DNA of 18,917 bases from CALMJB01 sp963977945. GTDB taxonomy: Bacteria > Actinomycetota > Actinomycetes > Nanopelagicales > Nanopelagicaceae. Shown here one piece after another: positions 1 to 7,064 of the stretch. A program made the position numbers and the translations under genes. Location of the stretch: NCBI GenBank assembly GCA_963977945.1, contig CAXBQO010000009.1, positions 1 to 18,917 on the forward strand, given 5' to 3'. Positions within the stretch are counted from its first letter, which is position 1. Each line of letters opens with the position of its first letter. The notes under the pieces were generated by a model, which worked only from the letters and a program-made list of their open reading frames with translations, was not told the origin of the DNA and ran no database searches.

Positions 1-1
1 C

Positions 2-169
2 AATCAAAAAACTTATCCATCTTGGAAACCTGGAATCCAGTTTGATTACATTATGGCCAGAAAATCTAGATTAAAGAATGTAAAAACAAAAAGTGGGCAG
101 CAATTAAATCTGCAGCAACTTAAAATTAGCGATCACATTCCGATATCTGTGGAATTAACCCTCAACTGA
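2..169 (+). CDS. Endonuclease/exonuclease/phosphatase-family protein, C-terminal fragment (5' end outside window)
   Basis: This frame is open from the left edge to a TGA at 167-169 and gives the last 55 residues of a protein. The fragment has the layout of the C-terminal end of the endonuclease/exonuclease/phosphatase (EEP) fold: an aromatic, proline-rich strand (PSWKPG) followed by the segment QFDYIMAR, then SDHIPISVEL. In this family the Asp-His pair of the SDH motif is catalytic, with the His acting as general base in metal-dependent phosphodiester or phosphomonoester hydrolysis. The substrate (DNA, RNA, phospholipid or other) cannot be told from this tail. Its last 15 nt overlap the 3' end of the minus-strand gene that ends at 155. 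The family assignment rests on a short segment but a characteristic motif. Confidence 0.7.
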   Translation, partial: NQKTYPSWKPGIQFDYIMARKSRLKNVKTKSGQQLNLQQLKISDHIPISVELTLN

Positions 170-754
170 ACTTAATTTTGGTTTTTCATAATCAAGCGAG
201 TCTTTCTTAATTGTGAAGATGCTGATTAATTCATCACGTTTTTCTTTTGGCATTGAGTAATTAGCCACCGCCAAACCCCAACGATTTAAGTCGGCGAGGG
301 AATCACAACGTGAAAGTTCTTCAAGCAACTTCACCCAAATACTTTCAGTTATAGGTTTCTTTTCATTTTGCAGAACATTGTGCGGCGCAGTCTTATTCTG
401 CGTCGTTTTATTTTGCAGAGTTTTCTGCATCTCTTCCCGGCTTGGTCTTTTACCTTTTGTAGCAAAACCTAAGTTTGCAAGGCATCGGCCAATACTTGAT
501 GTTTCGCAGTTCTCACTTGCGTTAGAGCGATTTATAAATGAGGAGCCTTCAATCTCAGTTGCAAAACCAGTTGCCTGAGGTCTGGAATCACTTTGATTTG
601 TATAAGCCTCAGATTTGCAGATCCATTCAACACGACCATCGGCCCGCTCAACTCGTTGTAGATCGGTAATTAACCTGCCGTCGGGATACTTTTGCCAAAA
701 TGCTCGGATTCGATTTTCAACTGGCTCATACTCTTTTAGATTTAAATAACTCAC
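155..754 (-). CDS. Hypothetical protein resembling actinophage recombination-module proteins (possible ssDNA-annealing type)
   Basis: A 199-aa soluble protein. The start is GTG at 752-754, with a GAGGAAAG-type Shine-Dalgarno overlapping the stop of the preceding gene (6 nt between them), so the two genes form one unit. Residues about 1-105 form the conserved-looking part: a start like KEYEPVENRI, a YPDGRLITDL segment, and a motif near residues 79-97 (ASENCETSSIGRCLANLGFA) followed by KGKRPSREEM. From memory, the pattern ENxETSxIGRxLAxxG is common in hypothetical proteins of actinobacteriophages and resembles the conserved core of ERF/Rad52-like annealing proteins; this link is inference. Next comes a low-complexity linker (residues about 111-131) with duplicated QNKT and LQN units, then a helical tail. 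No enzyme motif is visible. Its DNA-repair or phage role is unproven. Confidence 0.75.
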   Translation of the reverse strand: MSYLNLKEYEPVENRIRAFWQKYPDGRLITDLQRVERADGRVEWICKSEAYTNQSDSRPQATGFATEIEGSSFINRSNASENCETSSIGRCLANLGFATKGKRPSREEMQKTLQNKTTQNKTAPHNVLQNEKKPITESIWVKLLEELSRCDSLADLNRWGLAVANYSMPKEKRDELISIFTIKKDSLDYEKPKLSSVEG

Positions 755-760
755 CTTTCC

Positions 761-1321
761 TCATTCTGCGCCGGTCTCTGATTGCAAATCGATACCGGAT
801 AACTCTTTTGCTAATACATTTGTCGGAGTTAATTCTCCAGACTTAAATGCATTAACAATTGCCTCGCGCCCTGCAGAGGCAAACTTGGTGGAGACATATG
901 GGTCTCGTTGTTCAAATGTAATGAAATCTAAAACTTCGCCAGTTTTGGTGTAAATCGCTTTGCCATCGATTAGTTCTACCTGGCCCAAAATTAATTTGCG
1001 AAAAGATTCGCGCACTACCGCGATGATTTCATTGCTCCAGTTAGCGCTGACCCAATCGGTAAATGCTTTTTCATTTAGAACTACCGCACTTGCCTTTGGT
1101 TGGACCAGCGATACTTTAGAAATATCTTCGCCGGCAAAAACCGCTTTTGCCGAATCTGCTCCGACCTCTTCTAGGCGAGCCATGAACTCTGCCCGCAAAC
1201 GATCTTTTGTTTCTTTGGCAGCATCGGCAATCACCGTTACCGCTGAAAGCTGCAGCGCAAGTTCTTTTAAAGAGGGAATCGATGAATTGCTCTGTTCATT
1301 TTCTGGGCGCTGATTTTCCAT
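761..1321 (-). CDS. Hypothetical protein, phage-like partner of the downstream gene
   Basis: A 186-aa soluble protein with an ATG start at 1319-1321. It has a charged, Ser/Asn-rich N-terminus, a helical segment (about residues 20-55, AAKETKDRLRAEF), a central part with a tryptophan-containing AFTDWVSANW stretch, and a C-terminal part with DPYVSTKFASAGREAIVNAF (about 142-161). The order helix, FxxWV segment, then a PYVSxxxxxxGREAIxxAxxSGEL-like end is one I associate with uncharacterised actinophage proteins encoded beside the ENxETSxIGR protein. I cannot name a domain. The gene ends 6 nt before the next start, so the two are probably co-transcribed and translationally linked. The upstream 95 nt, up to the typA stop, is unusually rich in inverted repeats, one of which includes this start codon. 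Confidence 0.7.
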   Translation of the reverse strand: MENQRPENEQSNSSIPSLKELALQLSAVTVIADAAKETKDRLRAEFMARLEEVGADSAKAVFAGEDISKVSLVQPKASAVVLNEKAFTDWVSANWSNEIIAVVRESFRKLILGQVELIDGKAIYTKTGEVLDFITFEQRDPYVSTKFASAGREAIVNAFKSGELTPTNVLAKELSGIDLQSETGAE

Positions 1322-1419
1322 GCGCTAAGTAAATAGCATGGCACTGACGTTGCCACTAATAACGCAGTATTAGCGCTTTAAACTAGAGCTTTTAACCAAA
1401 GCGTTACCGTAAAGCGCTA
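1318..1419 (-). promoter_or_regulatory. Cluster of overlapping inverted repeats between typA and the phage-like gene pair
   Basis: Reading the minus strand from the typA stop, the gap holds: a perfect 10-bp inverted repeat TAGCGCTTTA/TAAAGCGCTA (1410-1419 with 1371-1380); CTAATA/TATTAG (1368-1373 with 1356-1361); TGGCA/TGCCA (1351-1355 with 1339-1343); and CCATGC/GCATGG (1336-1341 with 1318-1323), whose second arm contains the ATG of the gene starting at 1321. A further 7-bp pairing, GCGCTAA (1370-1376) with TTAGCGC (1322-1328), would compete with the first two. No U-run follows the large stem, so it is not a classical intrinsic terminator. It could be a structured leader, a processing site or an operator. 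Function is inferred from base pairing only. Confidence 0.45.
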
Positions 1420-3318
1420 CTGCTTCTGCGCCTCTAAATTCGCCTTTTTCGCCTTTGAGGTAATGCGCGCCCGTTCATTGTGATCGAGTACAACTTTTCT
1501 CACCCGCACCGTATCTGGAGTTACCTCAACACACTCATCTTCGCGACAAAATTCCAAAGCTTGTTCCATATTTAATAACTTTGGCGGAATCAAACGCTCT
1601 AACTCATCGGCGGTTGCAGATCGTATGTTGGTTAATTTCTTTTCCCGAACCGCATTTACATCCATATCTTCTGGGCGAGAGTTTTCTCCCACCACCATTC
1701 CTTCGTAAACCTCATCGCCAACTTCAACGAAAATCGCGCCCCGCTCTTGCAGTGAAAATAATGCATACGAAGTAACCGAACCAGAGCGATCTGAAACTAA
1801 AGAGCCAGTAGGTCTAGTTCTGATATCTCCTTGCCACTCTTCATAACCATCAAAGACGTGGTGCAACAAACCAGTTCCCCGAGTCTCTGTTAAAAATTCA
1901 GTTCTAAAACCAATTAATCCACGCGCTGGAATTTTGTAATCCATTCGAATCCAACCGGTGCCGTGATTAACCATTTGTTCCATGCGACCTTTACGCAGCG
2001 CCATCAATTGCGTAATCACACCTAAATAATCTTCCGGAGCATCAATCGTCAATCGCTCCATCGGCTCGTGCAATTTACCGTTAACCAGTTTTGTCACAAC
2101 TTGAGGTTTACCAACTGTTAATTCAAAACCTTCGCGCCGCATAATTTCTACCAAAACTGCAAGTTGTAATTCGCCGCGACCTTGAACCTCCCAAGTATCT
2201 GGGCGATCAGTTGGGAACAATCGCAACGAAACATTTCCAACTAACTCTGATTCCAACCGATTTTTAACTAAGCGCGCTGTTAATTTAGAACCGCTTCTGC
2301 CAGCAATCGGCGAGGTATTAATACCAATAGTCATCGAAATCGATGGTTCATCAACAATAATTTTTGGAAGCGCAATTGGGTTTTCAGAATCAGCCAGCGT
2401 TTCACCTAATGTGATTGTTTCGATTCCAGCCACCGCGATGATGTCACCGGGGCCAGCACTTTGCGCCGGAACTCGCTCTAATCCATCGGTCATCAAAAGT
2501 TCAGAAATTTTTACCCGTTCAATATTTCCATCAGTTTTTATCCAAGCCACAGTCTGGCCTTTATTGATTTTTCCTTCACGCACTCGACACAATGCCAAAC
2601 GACCAAGGTAAGGCGATGAATCTAAATTTGTAACATGTGCTTGCAGCGGTGCGCCCTCGTGATAAACCGGCGCTGGAATTGTTTTGAAAATTGTTTCAAA
2701 TAAAACATCTAAATTTTCATTATCTGGCATGCCGCCATTTTCGGGACGATTAGTTGATGCTTTTCCAGCTTTCGCGCTGGCGTAAATAATTGGAAAATCA
2801 ATCTGCTTTTCATCAGCATCTAAATCTAAAAATAATTCATATGCTTCATCAACTACTTCAGCGATTCGGGCATCTGGTCGATCTACTTTATTTACTACCA
2901 AAATTACCGGCAGATTTTTTTCGAGCGCTTTTCGCAATACAAATCGGGTTTGCGGAAGTGGACCTTCAGATGCGTCAACTAAAAGTAATACTCCGTCCAC
3001 CATTTCTAATCCGCGTTCAACTTCGCCACCAAAATCTGCGTGACCGGGCGTATCAATAATGTTCACAATTTTGTCGCCTCGTTTGACCGCAGTGTTTTTT
3101 GCCAAAATTGTGATTCCCTTTTCGCGCTCTAAATCCATCGAATCCATTACGCGATCTTTTCCTTCAGTTTGTTCCTTATGAGCTGCAAACGCACCGGATT
3201 GCCACAACATCGCATCTACTAATGTGGTTTTGCCATGATCTACGTGAGCGATGATTGCAATATTGCGAAGTTCATCGCGCTTTAATTGTTTTAAAGAGGT
3301 ATTAACGGAATCAGACAT
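1417..3318 (-). CDS. typA: Ribosome-associated GTPase TypA/BipA
   Basis: A 633-aa translational GTPase of the TypA/BipA family, an EF-G-like factor that binds the 70S ribosome and helps large-subunit assembly and growth under stress. The G domain is complete: P-loop AHVDHGKT (24-31), switch II DTPGH (89-93), NKVD (143-146) and a SAKAGKAS segment near 180. Then come an EF-Tu-like beta barrel, EF-G domain III and V-like parts (GRGELQLAVLVEIMRREGFE, about 376-395) and the TypA-specific C-terminal domain (about 500-620). Length is at the upper end of the usual range. The ATG at 3316-3318 lies inside the last codons of ychF, with an 8-nt overlap, so it is probably translated by coupling. The stop is the first arm of a 10-bp inverted repeat. 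Confidence 0.97.
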   Translation of the reverse strand: MSDSVNTSLKQLKRDELRNIAIIAHVDHGKTTLVDAMLWQSGAFAAHKEQTEGKDRVMDSMDLEREKGITILAKNTAVKRGDKIVNIIDTPGHADFGGEVERGLEMVDGVLLLVDASEGPLPQTRFVLRKALEKNLPVILVVNKVDRPDARIAEVVDEAYELFLDLDADEKQIDFPIIYASAKAGKASTNRPENGGMPDNENLDVLFETIFKTIPAPVYHEGAPLQAHVTNLDSSPYLGRLALCRVREGKINKGQTVAWIKTDGNIERVKISELLMTDGLERVPAQSAGPGDIIAVAGIETITLGETLADSENPIALPKIIVDEPSISMTIGINTSPIAGRSGSKLTARLVKNRLESELVGNVSLRLFPTDRPDTWEVQGRGELQLAVLVEIMRREGFELTVGKPQVVTKLVNGKLHEPMERLTIDAPEDYLGVITQLMALRKGRMEQMVNHGTGWIRMDYKIPARGLIGFRTEFLTETRGTGLLHHVFDGYEEWQGDIRTRPTGSLVSDRSGSVTSYALFSLQERGAIFVEVGDEVYEGMVVGENSRPEDMDVNAVREKKLTNIRSATADELERLIPPKLLNMEQALEFCREDECVEVTPDTVRVRKVVLDHNERARITSKAKKANLEAQKQ

Positions 3319-4384
3319 TGAATTTAAACTCCACTACATCGCCATCTGCCATTACATAATCTTTTCCTTCTAATCTAACTTTGCCATTGGCACGTGCCGC
3401 TGCCATGGAACCGGCGGCAACTAAATCGGAAAAAGAAACTATTTCAGCTTTAATAAATCCGCGTTGAAAATCGGTGTGAATGACACCTGCTGCCATAGGT
3501 GCGGTGTCTCCTTTATGAATAGTCCAGGCGCGAGCCTCTTTTGGCCCAGCGGTTAAATAAGTTTGTAAACCTAAAGTATTAAATCCAACTCTGGCTAAGG
3601 TTACTAAGCCTGGCTCAGTTAGACCAATGCTCTTAAGTAATTCCATTGCATCAGCCTCGGATAATTCAGCTAACTCACTCTCCGTTTTTGCATCTAAAAA
3701 AATCGCCTCGGCCGGAGCCACAATTTTTGAAAGATCTGCCCGCAAGTTCTGATCACTTAATTCTGCGGCATCAACATTGAAAACATATAAAAATGGTTTA
3801 GCGGTCAATAATTGAAACTCTTTTAATAACTCTAAATCAATTTTGCAGGTGCGGATTAATTTTCCTTGATTTAGAAACTCTTGCGCAGATTTCACCGCTG
3901 CCAAAACTGGTGCGCGTTCCTTATTTGATCTAGCCTCTTTTTCGACTCTAGCAACCGCTTTTTCTAAACTCTGTAAATCGGCTAAACATAATTCGGTGTT
4001 TATTGTTTCAATATCTTTTTTAGGATCAACTACGCCATCGACATGCACGACATCGTTATCTTTAAAAACTCTTATTACCTGACAGATCGCATCTGATTCC
4101 CGGATATTTGCCAAGAATTTATTTCCAAGTCCTGCTCCCTCTGATGCACCTTTTACGATTCCAGCGATATCTACAAAGGAAACAGTTGCCGGCAAAATTT
4201 GTTCCGAGGTAAAAATCTTTGCCAATGTGGCAAGTCGTGAATCTGGCACGCCTACGACTCCGATATTTGGCTCGATAGTGGCGAAGGGATAGTTAGCTGC
4301 CAGCACATTGTTCTTGGTCAATGCGTTAAATAAGGTGGATTTACCAACATTTGGCAGACCAACAATTCCAATTGAGAGGCTCAC
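3311..4384 (-). CDS. ychF: Redox-sensitive P-loop ATPase YchF/OLA1
   Basis: A 357-aa Obg-superfamily protein of the YchF/OLA1 group, which prefers ATP over GTP, associates with ribosomes and is linked to oxidative-stress responses. Visible parts: P-loop GLPNVGKS (9-16), the NYPFATIEPN switch I region (31-40), DIAGIVKGASEGAGLG (72-87), and NVDA (203-206) at the base-specificity position where GTPases have NKxD. The middle is a coiled-coil insertion (about 125-190) and the end a TGS domain (about 275-355). The chosen start is GTG at 4382-4384; no other start lies between it and the P-loop. There is no Shine-Dalgarno; a TAGGCT hexamer lies 9 nt upstream, suggesting a near-leaderless message. It is the first gene of a ychF-typA pair. 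Confidence 0.96.
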   Translation of the reverse strand: MSLSIGIVGLPNVGKSTLFNALTKNNVLAANYPFATIEPNIGVVGVPDSRLATLAKIFTSEQILPATVSFVDIAGIVKGASEGAGLGNKFLANIRESDAICQVIRVFKDNDVVHVDGVVDPKKDIETINTELCLADLQSLEKAVARVEKEARSNKERAPVLAAVKSAQEFLNQGKLIRTCKIDLELLKEFQLLTAKPFLYVFNVDAAELSDQNLRADLSKIVAPAEAIFLDAKTESELAELSEADAMELLKSIGLTEPGLVTLARVGFNTLGLQTYLTAGPKEARAWTIHKGDTAPMAAGVIHTDFQRGFIKAEIVSFSDLVAAGSMAAARANGKVRLEGKDYVMADGDVVEFKFNV

Positions 4385-4393
4385 GAGGGGTAG

Positions 4394-4399
4394 AGCCTA
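4394..4399 (-). promoter_or_regulatory. Candidate -10 element for ychF
   Basis: On the minus strand TAGGCT stands 9 nt before the GTG of ychF. The same hexamer precedes ispH. The spacing is 2-3 nt longer than at the other leaderless candidates here, so this is a weaker case. No clear -35 was found. The rest of the 140-bp divergent region towards rmuC shows only a short TGTCA/TGACA inverted repeat (4409-4426). Confidence 0.35.
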
Positions 4400-4524
4400 C
4401 CTATTGAATGTCAGTGCTAGATGACACGATATGCCTATGGGTCAAAAGGCTTCTGATTTTTGTAAGTATTTTGATAGCGGAGTAAACGAGTAAGAATTAA
4501 GAAAAAATAGAGAAAGTTGTTTAG

Positions 4525-5685
4525 ATGTTAACTGCGATTAGTTGTGTACTGCTCGGTCTTGCAATTGGTGCATTTGCCGGTGCTTTTTTTGGTTTTAGAT
4601 TTGGTTCAAAAACACAAAGCACTTTGATAAGTGAAAAAAATTCTATAAATGAAGCATTAGCAAATGAACAAAAAAACAGTATCGAACTAAAAACAAATAT
4701 CACTAATCTCATGACTCAGATTGGTACTTTGCAAACTCAAGTAACAACATCAAATCAAGCAATCAATACCGTAAAAGATAGATTTGAAACTCAACTTGAG
4801 ACCATGAAAGTTGATCAAAGTAATTTGTTAGAAAAAACTACCAAGTTATCTGAAGCGCTCTCCAACAGCCAAGGTCGCGGCAAATACGGTGAGGCTCAAC
4901 TTGAAAACCTGTTACAAAATGCAGGTCTAATCGAAGATGTTGATTACACCCGCCAAAAAGCCGATGAAGCATCGGGTGGAAAACCAGATATAAAAATTAT
5001 CATGCCCGGTGGCTTAAACATTTTTATCGATTCTAAATTTCCATTTGCAAAATATGATGAAGCAATAATTGAAAAAGATCCGGCTACTCGGGCGAATTTG
5101 ATGAAAGCTCATGCAGCAGATTTGCGAAAACACATCGATGAATTAGCGAAACGAAAATACGATGTTGCCCCAGGTTCGGCTAATTTTGTGGTGGTCTTTG
5201 CGCCATTTGAATCTATTTTGGCTGAAGCACTTATTGCAGATCCAAAATTATTAAATGATGCATTTGCCAAAAAAGTTGTAGTGGCACCACCTTCAAACAT
5301 ATTGGCGTTGCTGCGAACCATAAAGATGGGCTTCGAACAAAGTGCGCTGGCAAAAAATGCTGAAGAAATAAAAGTAACCGCAGTTAAATTGGCAGATAAA
5401 TTAATTTCAATGCACGACTCAATTACCTCTGTTGGTATGAAACTTGGTTCTACTTTGAAGGCTTACAACACACTAATCGGAACAGTTGGAACCGCAATTT
5501 CACCAGAACTTAAGAAAATGATGGCGCAAGGATTACCAAATAAAGAGGTGCCAAAATTGGGATTAGTTTCTGACAATGTACGAAGAATCGGTGGCAAAGA
5601 ACCACTATTTCTGGGCGAAGATGAAATTTACGATGGCGAAGAGATAAATAACAAGCGCGAAATTTCAAATACTGGAAACGATTAA
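4525..5685 (+). CDS. rmuC: DNA recombination protein RmuC homologue
   Basis: A 386-aa RmuC-family protein. The family carries a PD-(D/E)XK-like nuclease fold and limits inversions at short inverted repeats; its biochemical activity is poorly defined. The N-terminus is a single membrane anchor rich in Gly/Ala (about 3-25). A long coiled-coil follows (about 30-115), then the RmuC domain: GKYGEAQLENLLQNAGL (119-135), a KPDIKIIMPGG segment (153-163) and DSKFPFAKYDEA (169-180), which hold the conserved Glu, Asp and Lys positions of the fold. The ATG at 4525 has a weak GAGAAAG 8 nt upstream. It faces away from ychF. The small membrane gene at 5698 follows after 12 nt. Confidence 0.92.
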   Translation: MLTAISCVLLGLAIGAFAGAFFGFRFGSKTQSTLISEKNSINEALANEQKNSIELKTNITNLMTQIGTLQTQVTTSNQAINTVKDRFETQLETMKVDQSNLLEKTTKLSEALSNSQGRGKYGEAQLENLLQNAGLIEDVDYTRQKADEASGGKPDIKIIMPGGLNIFIDSKFPFAKYDEAIIEKDPATRANLMKAHAADLRKHIDELAKRKYDVAPGSANFVVVFAPFESILAEALIADPKLLNDAFAKKVVVAPPSNILALLRTIKMGFEQSALAKNAEEIKVTAVKLADKLISMHDSITSVGMKLGSTLKAYNTLIGTVGTAISPELKKMMAQGLPNKEVPKLGLVSDNVRRIGGKEPLFLGEDEIYDGEEINNKREISNTGND

Positions 5686-5691
5686 TAAAAT
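5686..5691 (+). promoter_or_regulatory. Candidate -10 element (TAAAAT) for the small membrane-protein gene
   Basis: TAAAAT lies just past the rmuC stop and exactly 6 nt before the ATG at 5698. There is no Shine-Dalgarno in the 12-nt gap. The spacing matches the other leaderless candidates in this window, but the local sequence is very AT-rich, so chance is a real possibility. Confidence 0.35.
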
Positions 5692-5697
5692 TAATTT

Positions 5698-6108
5698 ATG
5701 AAAAAAATAATCTCAGGTCCCGGTTTAACAAATCCCGGCATAGTGATTTTGCAATTTGCTCTGCTATTTTTTTCTATTCTTCTAGAATCACTACTTAAAG
5801 ACTCGCTGGGATTAATTACTGGAATCTCAATATGGATCGCATTTTTTGGTGGTATTTATTTAGGTAGAACCGGTACAAGTTTTGCGGTCGCTGTTGCGCC
5901 GCCAATCTCTTTAGTTGGCGCTACTATTTTATTTTCAACTATTAGAAACCTAACCGATTTTTCAATCAGCAAATTAATGATTGATACGGTGGCTGCCTTA
6001 GCTTCGACCGCCCCATTTTTAATTTCTGGTGCAGTTGTTGCTTGGTACTTTCACTTAAAAATAAACCCTAAAAAATCACTTTCCGGCGGCGCGCAAGTCC
6101 TTTCTTAA
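5698..6108 (+). CDS. Small integral membrane protein, DUF6542-like
   Basis: A 136-aa protein with about four hydrophobic segments (roughly residues 15-33, 38-56, 62-82 and 95-120) and a short basic tail (HLKINPKKS). Length, topology and its position beside ispH, xseA and ychF fit the actinobacterial DUF6542 family, whose function is unknown; the assignment uses context more than a motif. The predicted NPGIVILQFALLFFSILLE start resembles a membrane helix that follows a short cytoplasmic leader. Its last 33 nt overlap the 3' end of ispH on the other strand, the deepest convergent overlap in the window. It lies 12 nt behind rmuC. Confidence 0.75.
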   Translation: MKKIISGPGLTNPGIVILQFALLFFSILLESLLKDSLGLITGISIWIAFFGGIYLGRTGTSFAVAVAPPISLVGATILFSTIRNLTDFSISKLMIDTVAALASTAPFLISGAVVAWYFHLKINPKKSLSGGAQVLS

Positions 6109-7038
6109 CTCCGGCGGAATCGCGAACAAAAGATGTTCTTCCATCGCGGTTACAGTTTCAACATTTTCAAATCCTCGGTTAGCCAGCCATTCCAACAAAT
6201 CTTTCACTAATAACTCTGGCACAGATGCGCCACTTGTCACGCCAATAGTGTTTACATCTTTTAGCCAAGACTCTGAAACCTCATCGGCATAATCAATTAA
6301 ATACGCATTTTTTGCACCATACTCTTTTGCTACCTCTACTAATCGAACCGAGTTAGAGGAGTTTTTCGAACCAACCACCAGTACTAGGTCTGCTTGCGGA
6401 GCGATTTGTTTAATCGCGACTTGGCGATTTTGAGTGGCATAACAAATATCATCACTTGGCGGATCAATTAATTTTGGAAATCTCTCTCGTAGTTTTGCAA
6501 CTGTAGCCAGTGTTTCATCGACACTTAAAGTGGTTTGAGAAAGCCAAGCGACTTTATTTTCATCTCTAACCTTTACTTTTGCCACATCATCAAAACCATC
6601 TATTAAATGCACATGTGAAGGGGCTTCGCCGGCTGTTCCCTCTACCTCTTCATGTCCTTCATGCCCAATCAGCAAAATGTCGTAATCATCAGAGGCAAAT
6701 CGACGCGCCTCTTGATGAACTTTGGTTACCAACGGACAAGTGGCATCAATTGTTTTTAAATTTCGCTCTGCTGCAATTTGATGAACCTGCGGAGAAACGC
6801 CATGAGCTGAAAAAACTACAATTGCACCTTCGGGAACTTGGTCTGTTTCATCAACAAAAATCGCGCCCTTTTTTTCAAGTGTTGAAACCACATGTTTGTT
6901 ATGAACAATTTGTTTGCGCACATAAACCGGAGCGCCATATAAATCCAAAGCTTTTTCAACGGTTATAACTGCACGATCGACACCGGCGCAATATCCACGC
7001 GGCGCAGCTAGTAAAACTTTTTTCACGCTCTGATTCAT
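6076..7038 (-). CDS. ispH: 4-hydroxy-3-methylbut-2-enyl diphosphate reductase
   Basis: The last enzyme of the MEP isoprenoid pathway: it reduces HMBPP to IPP and DMAPP using a [4Fe-4S] cluster. With the chosen start it has 320 aa, close to E. coli IspH (316). All three cluster cysteines are present (C17 in PRGYCAGV, C101 in DATCPLV, C199 in DDICYAT), as are the substrate-binding histidines H46, H79 and H129 and the catalytic Glu E131 in GHEGHEEVEG; SSNSVRLVEVA and TSGASVPE also match. The frame stays open to an upstream codon at 7095, but that longer form would overlap xseA and lacks family similarity. The ATG at 7036-7038 is 7 nt behind TAGGCT, so I chose it. Its 3' end overlaps the DUF6542-like gene. 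Confidence 0.97.
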   Translation of the reverse strand: MNQSVKKVLLAAPRGYCAGVDRAVITVEKALDLYGAPVYVRKQIVHNKHVVSTLEKKGAIFVDETDQVPEGAIVVFSAHGVSPQVHQIAAERNLKTIDATCPLVTKVHQEARRFASDDYDILLIGHEGHEEVEGTAGEAPSHVHLIDGFDDVAKVKVRDENKVAWLSQTTLSVDETLATVAKLRERFPKLIDPPSDDICYATQNRQVAIKQIAPQADLVLVVGSKNSSNSVRLVEVAKEYGAKNAYLIDYADEVSESWLKDVNTIGVTSGASVPELLVKDLLEWLANRGFENVETVTAMEEHLLFAIPPELRKDLRAAGK

Positions 7039-7045
7039 CAACCCA

Positions 7046-7051
7046 AGCCTA
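7046..7051 (-). promoter_or_regulatory. Candidate -10 element (TAGGCT) of leaderless ispH promoter
   Basis: On the minus strand TAGGCT is followed by 7 nt and then the ispH ATG. It forms one half of the 9-bp palindrome CCTATTAGG (7048-7056), which it shares with the opposing xseA promoter. No Shine-Dalgarno fits in the gap. Confidence 0.55.
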
Positions 7052-7052
7052 T

Positions 7053-7058
7053 TAGGAT
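7053..7058 (+). promoter_or_regulatory. Candidate -10 element (TAGGAT) of leaderless xseA promoter
   Basis: TAGGAT is followed by 6 nt (CGTTCC) and the xseA ATG at 7065. The gap between the two divergent start codons is only 26 bp, so both promoters' -35 regions must lie inside the opposite gene, and the two cannot easily be bound by polymerase at once. Confidence 0.55.
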
Positions 7059-7064
7059 CGTTCC

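Noticed and set aside
4409..4426. Operator-like inverted repeat TGTCA/TGACA between ychF and rmuC
   Set aside because: A 5-bp arm with an 8-nt spacer in AT-rich DNA is expected by chance, and it is not positioned on either candidate promoter.
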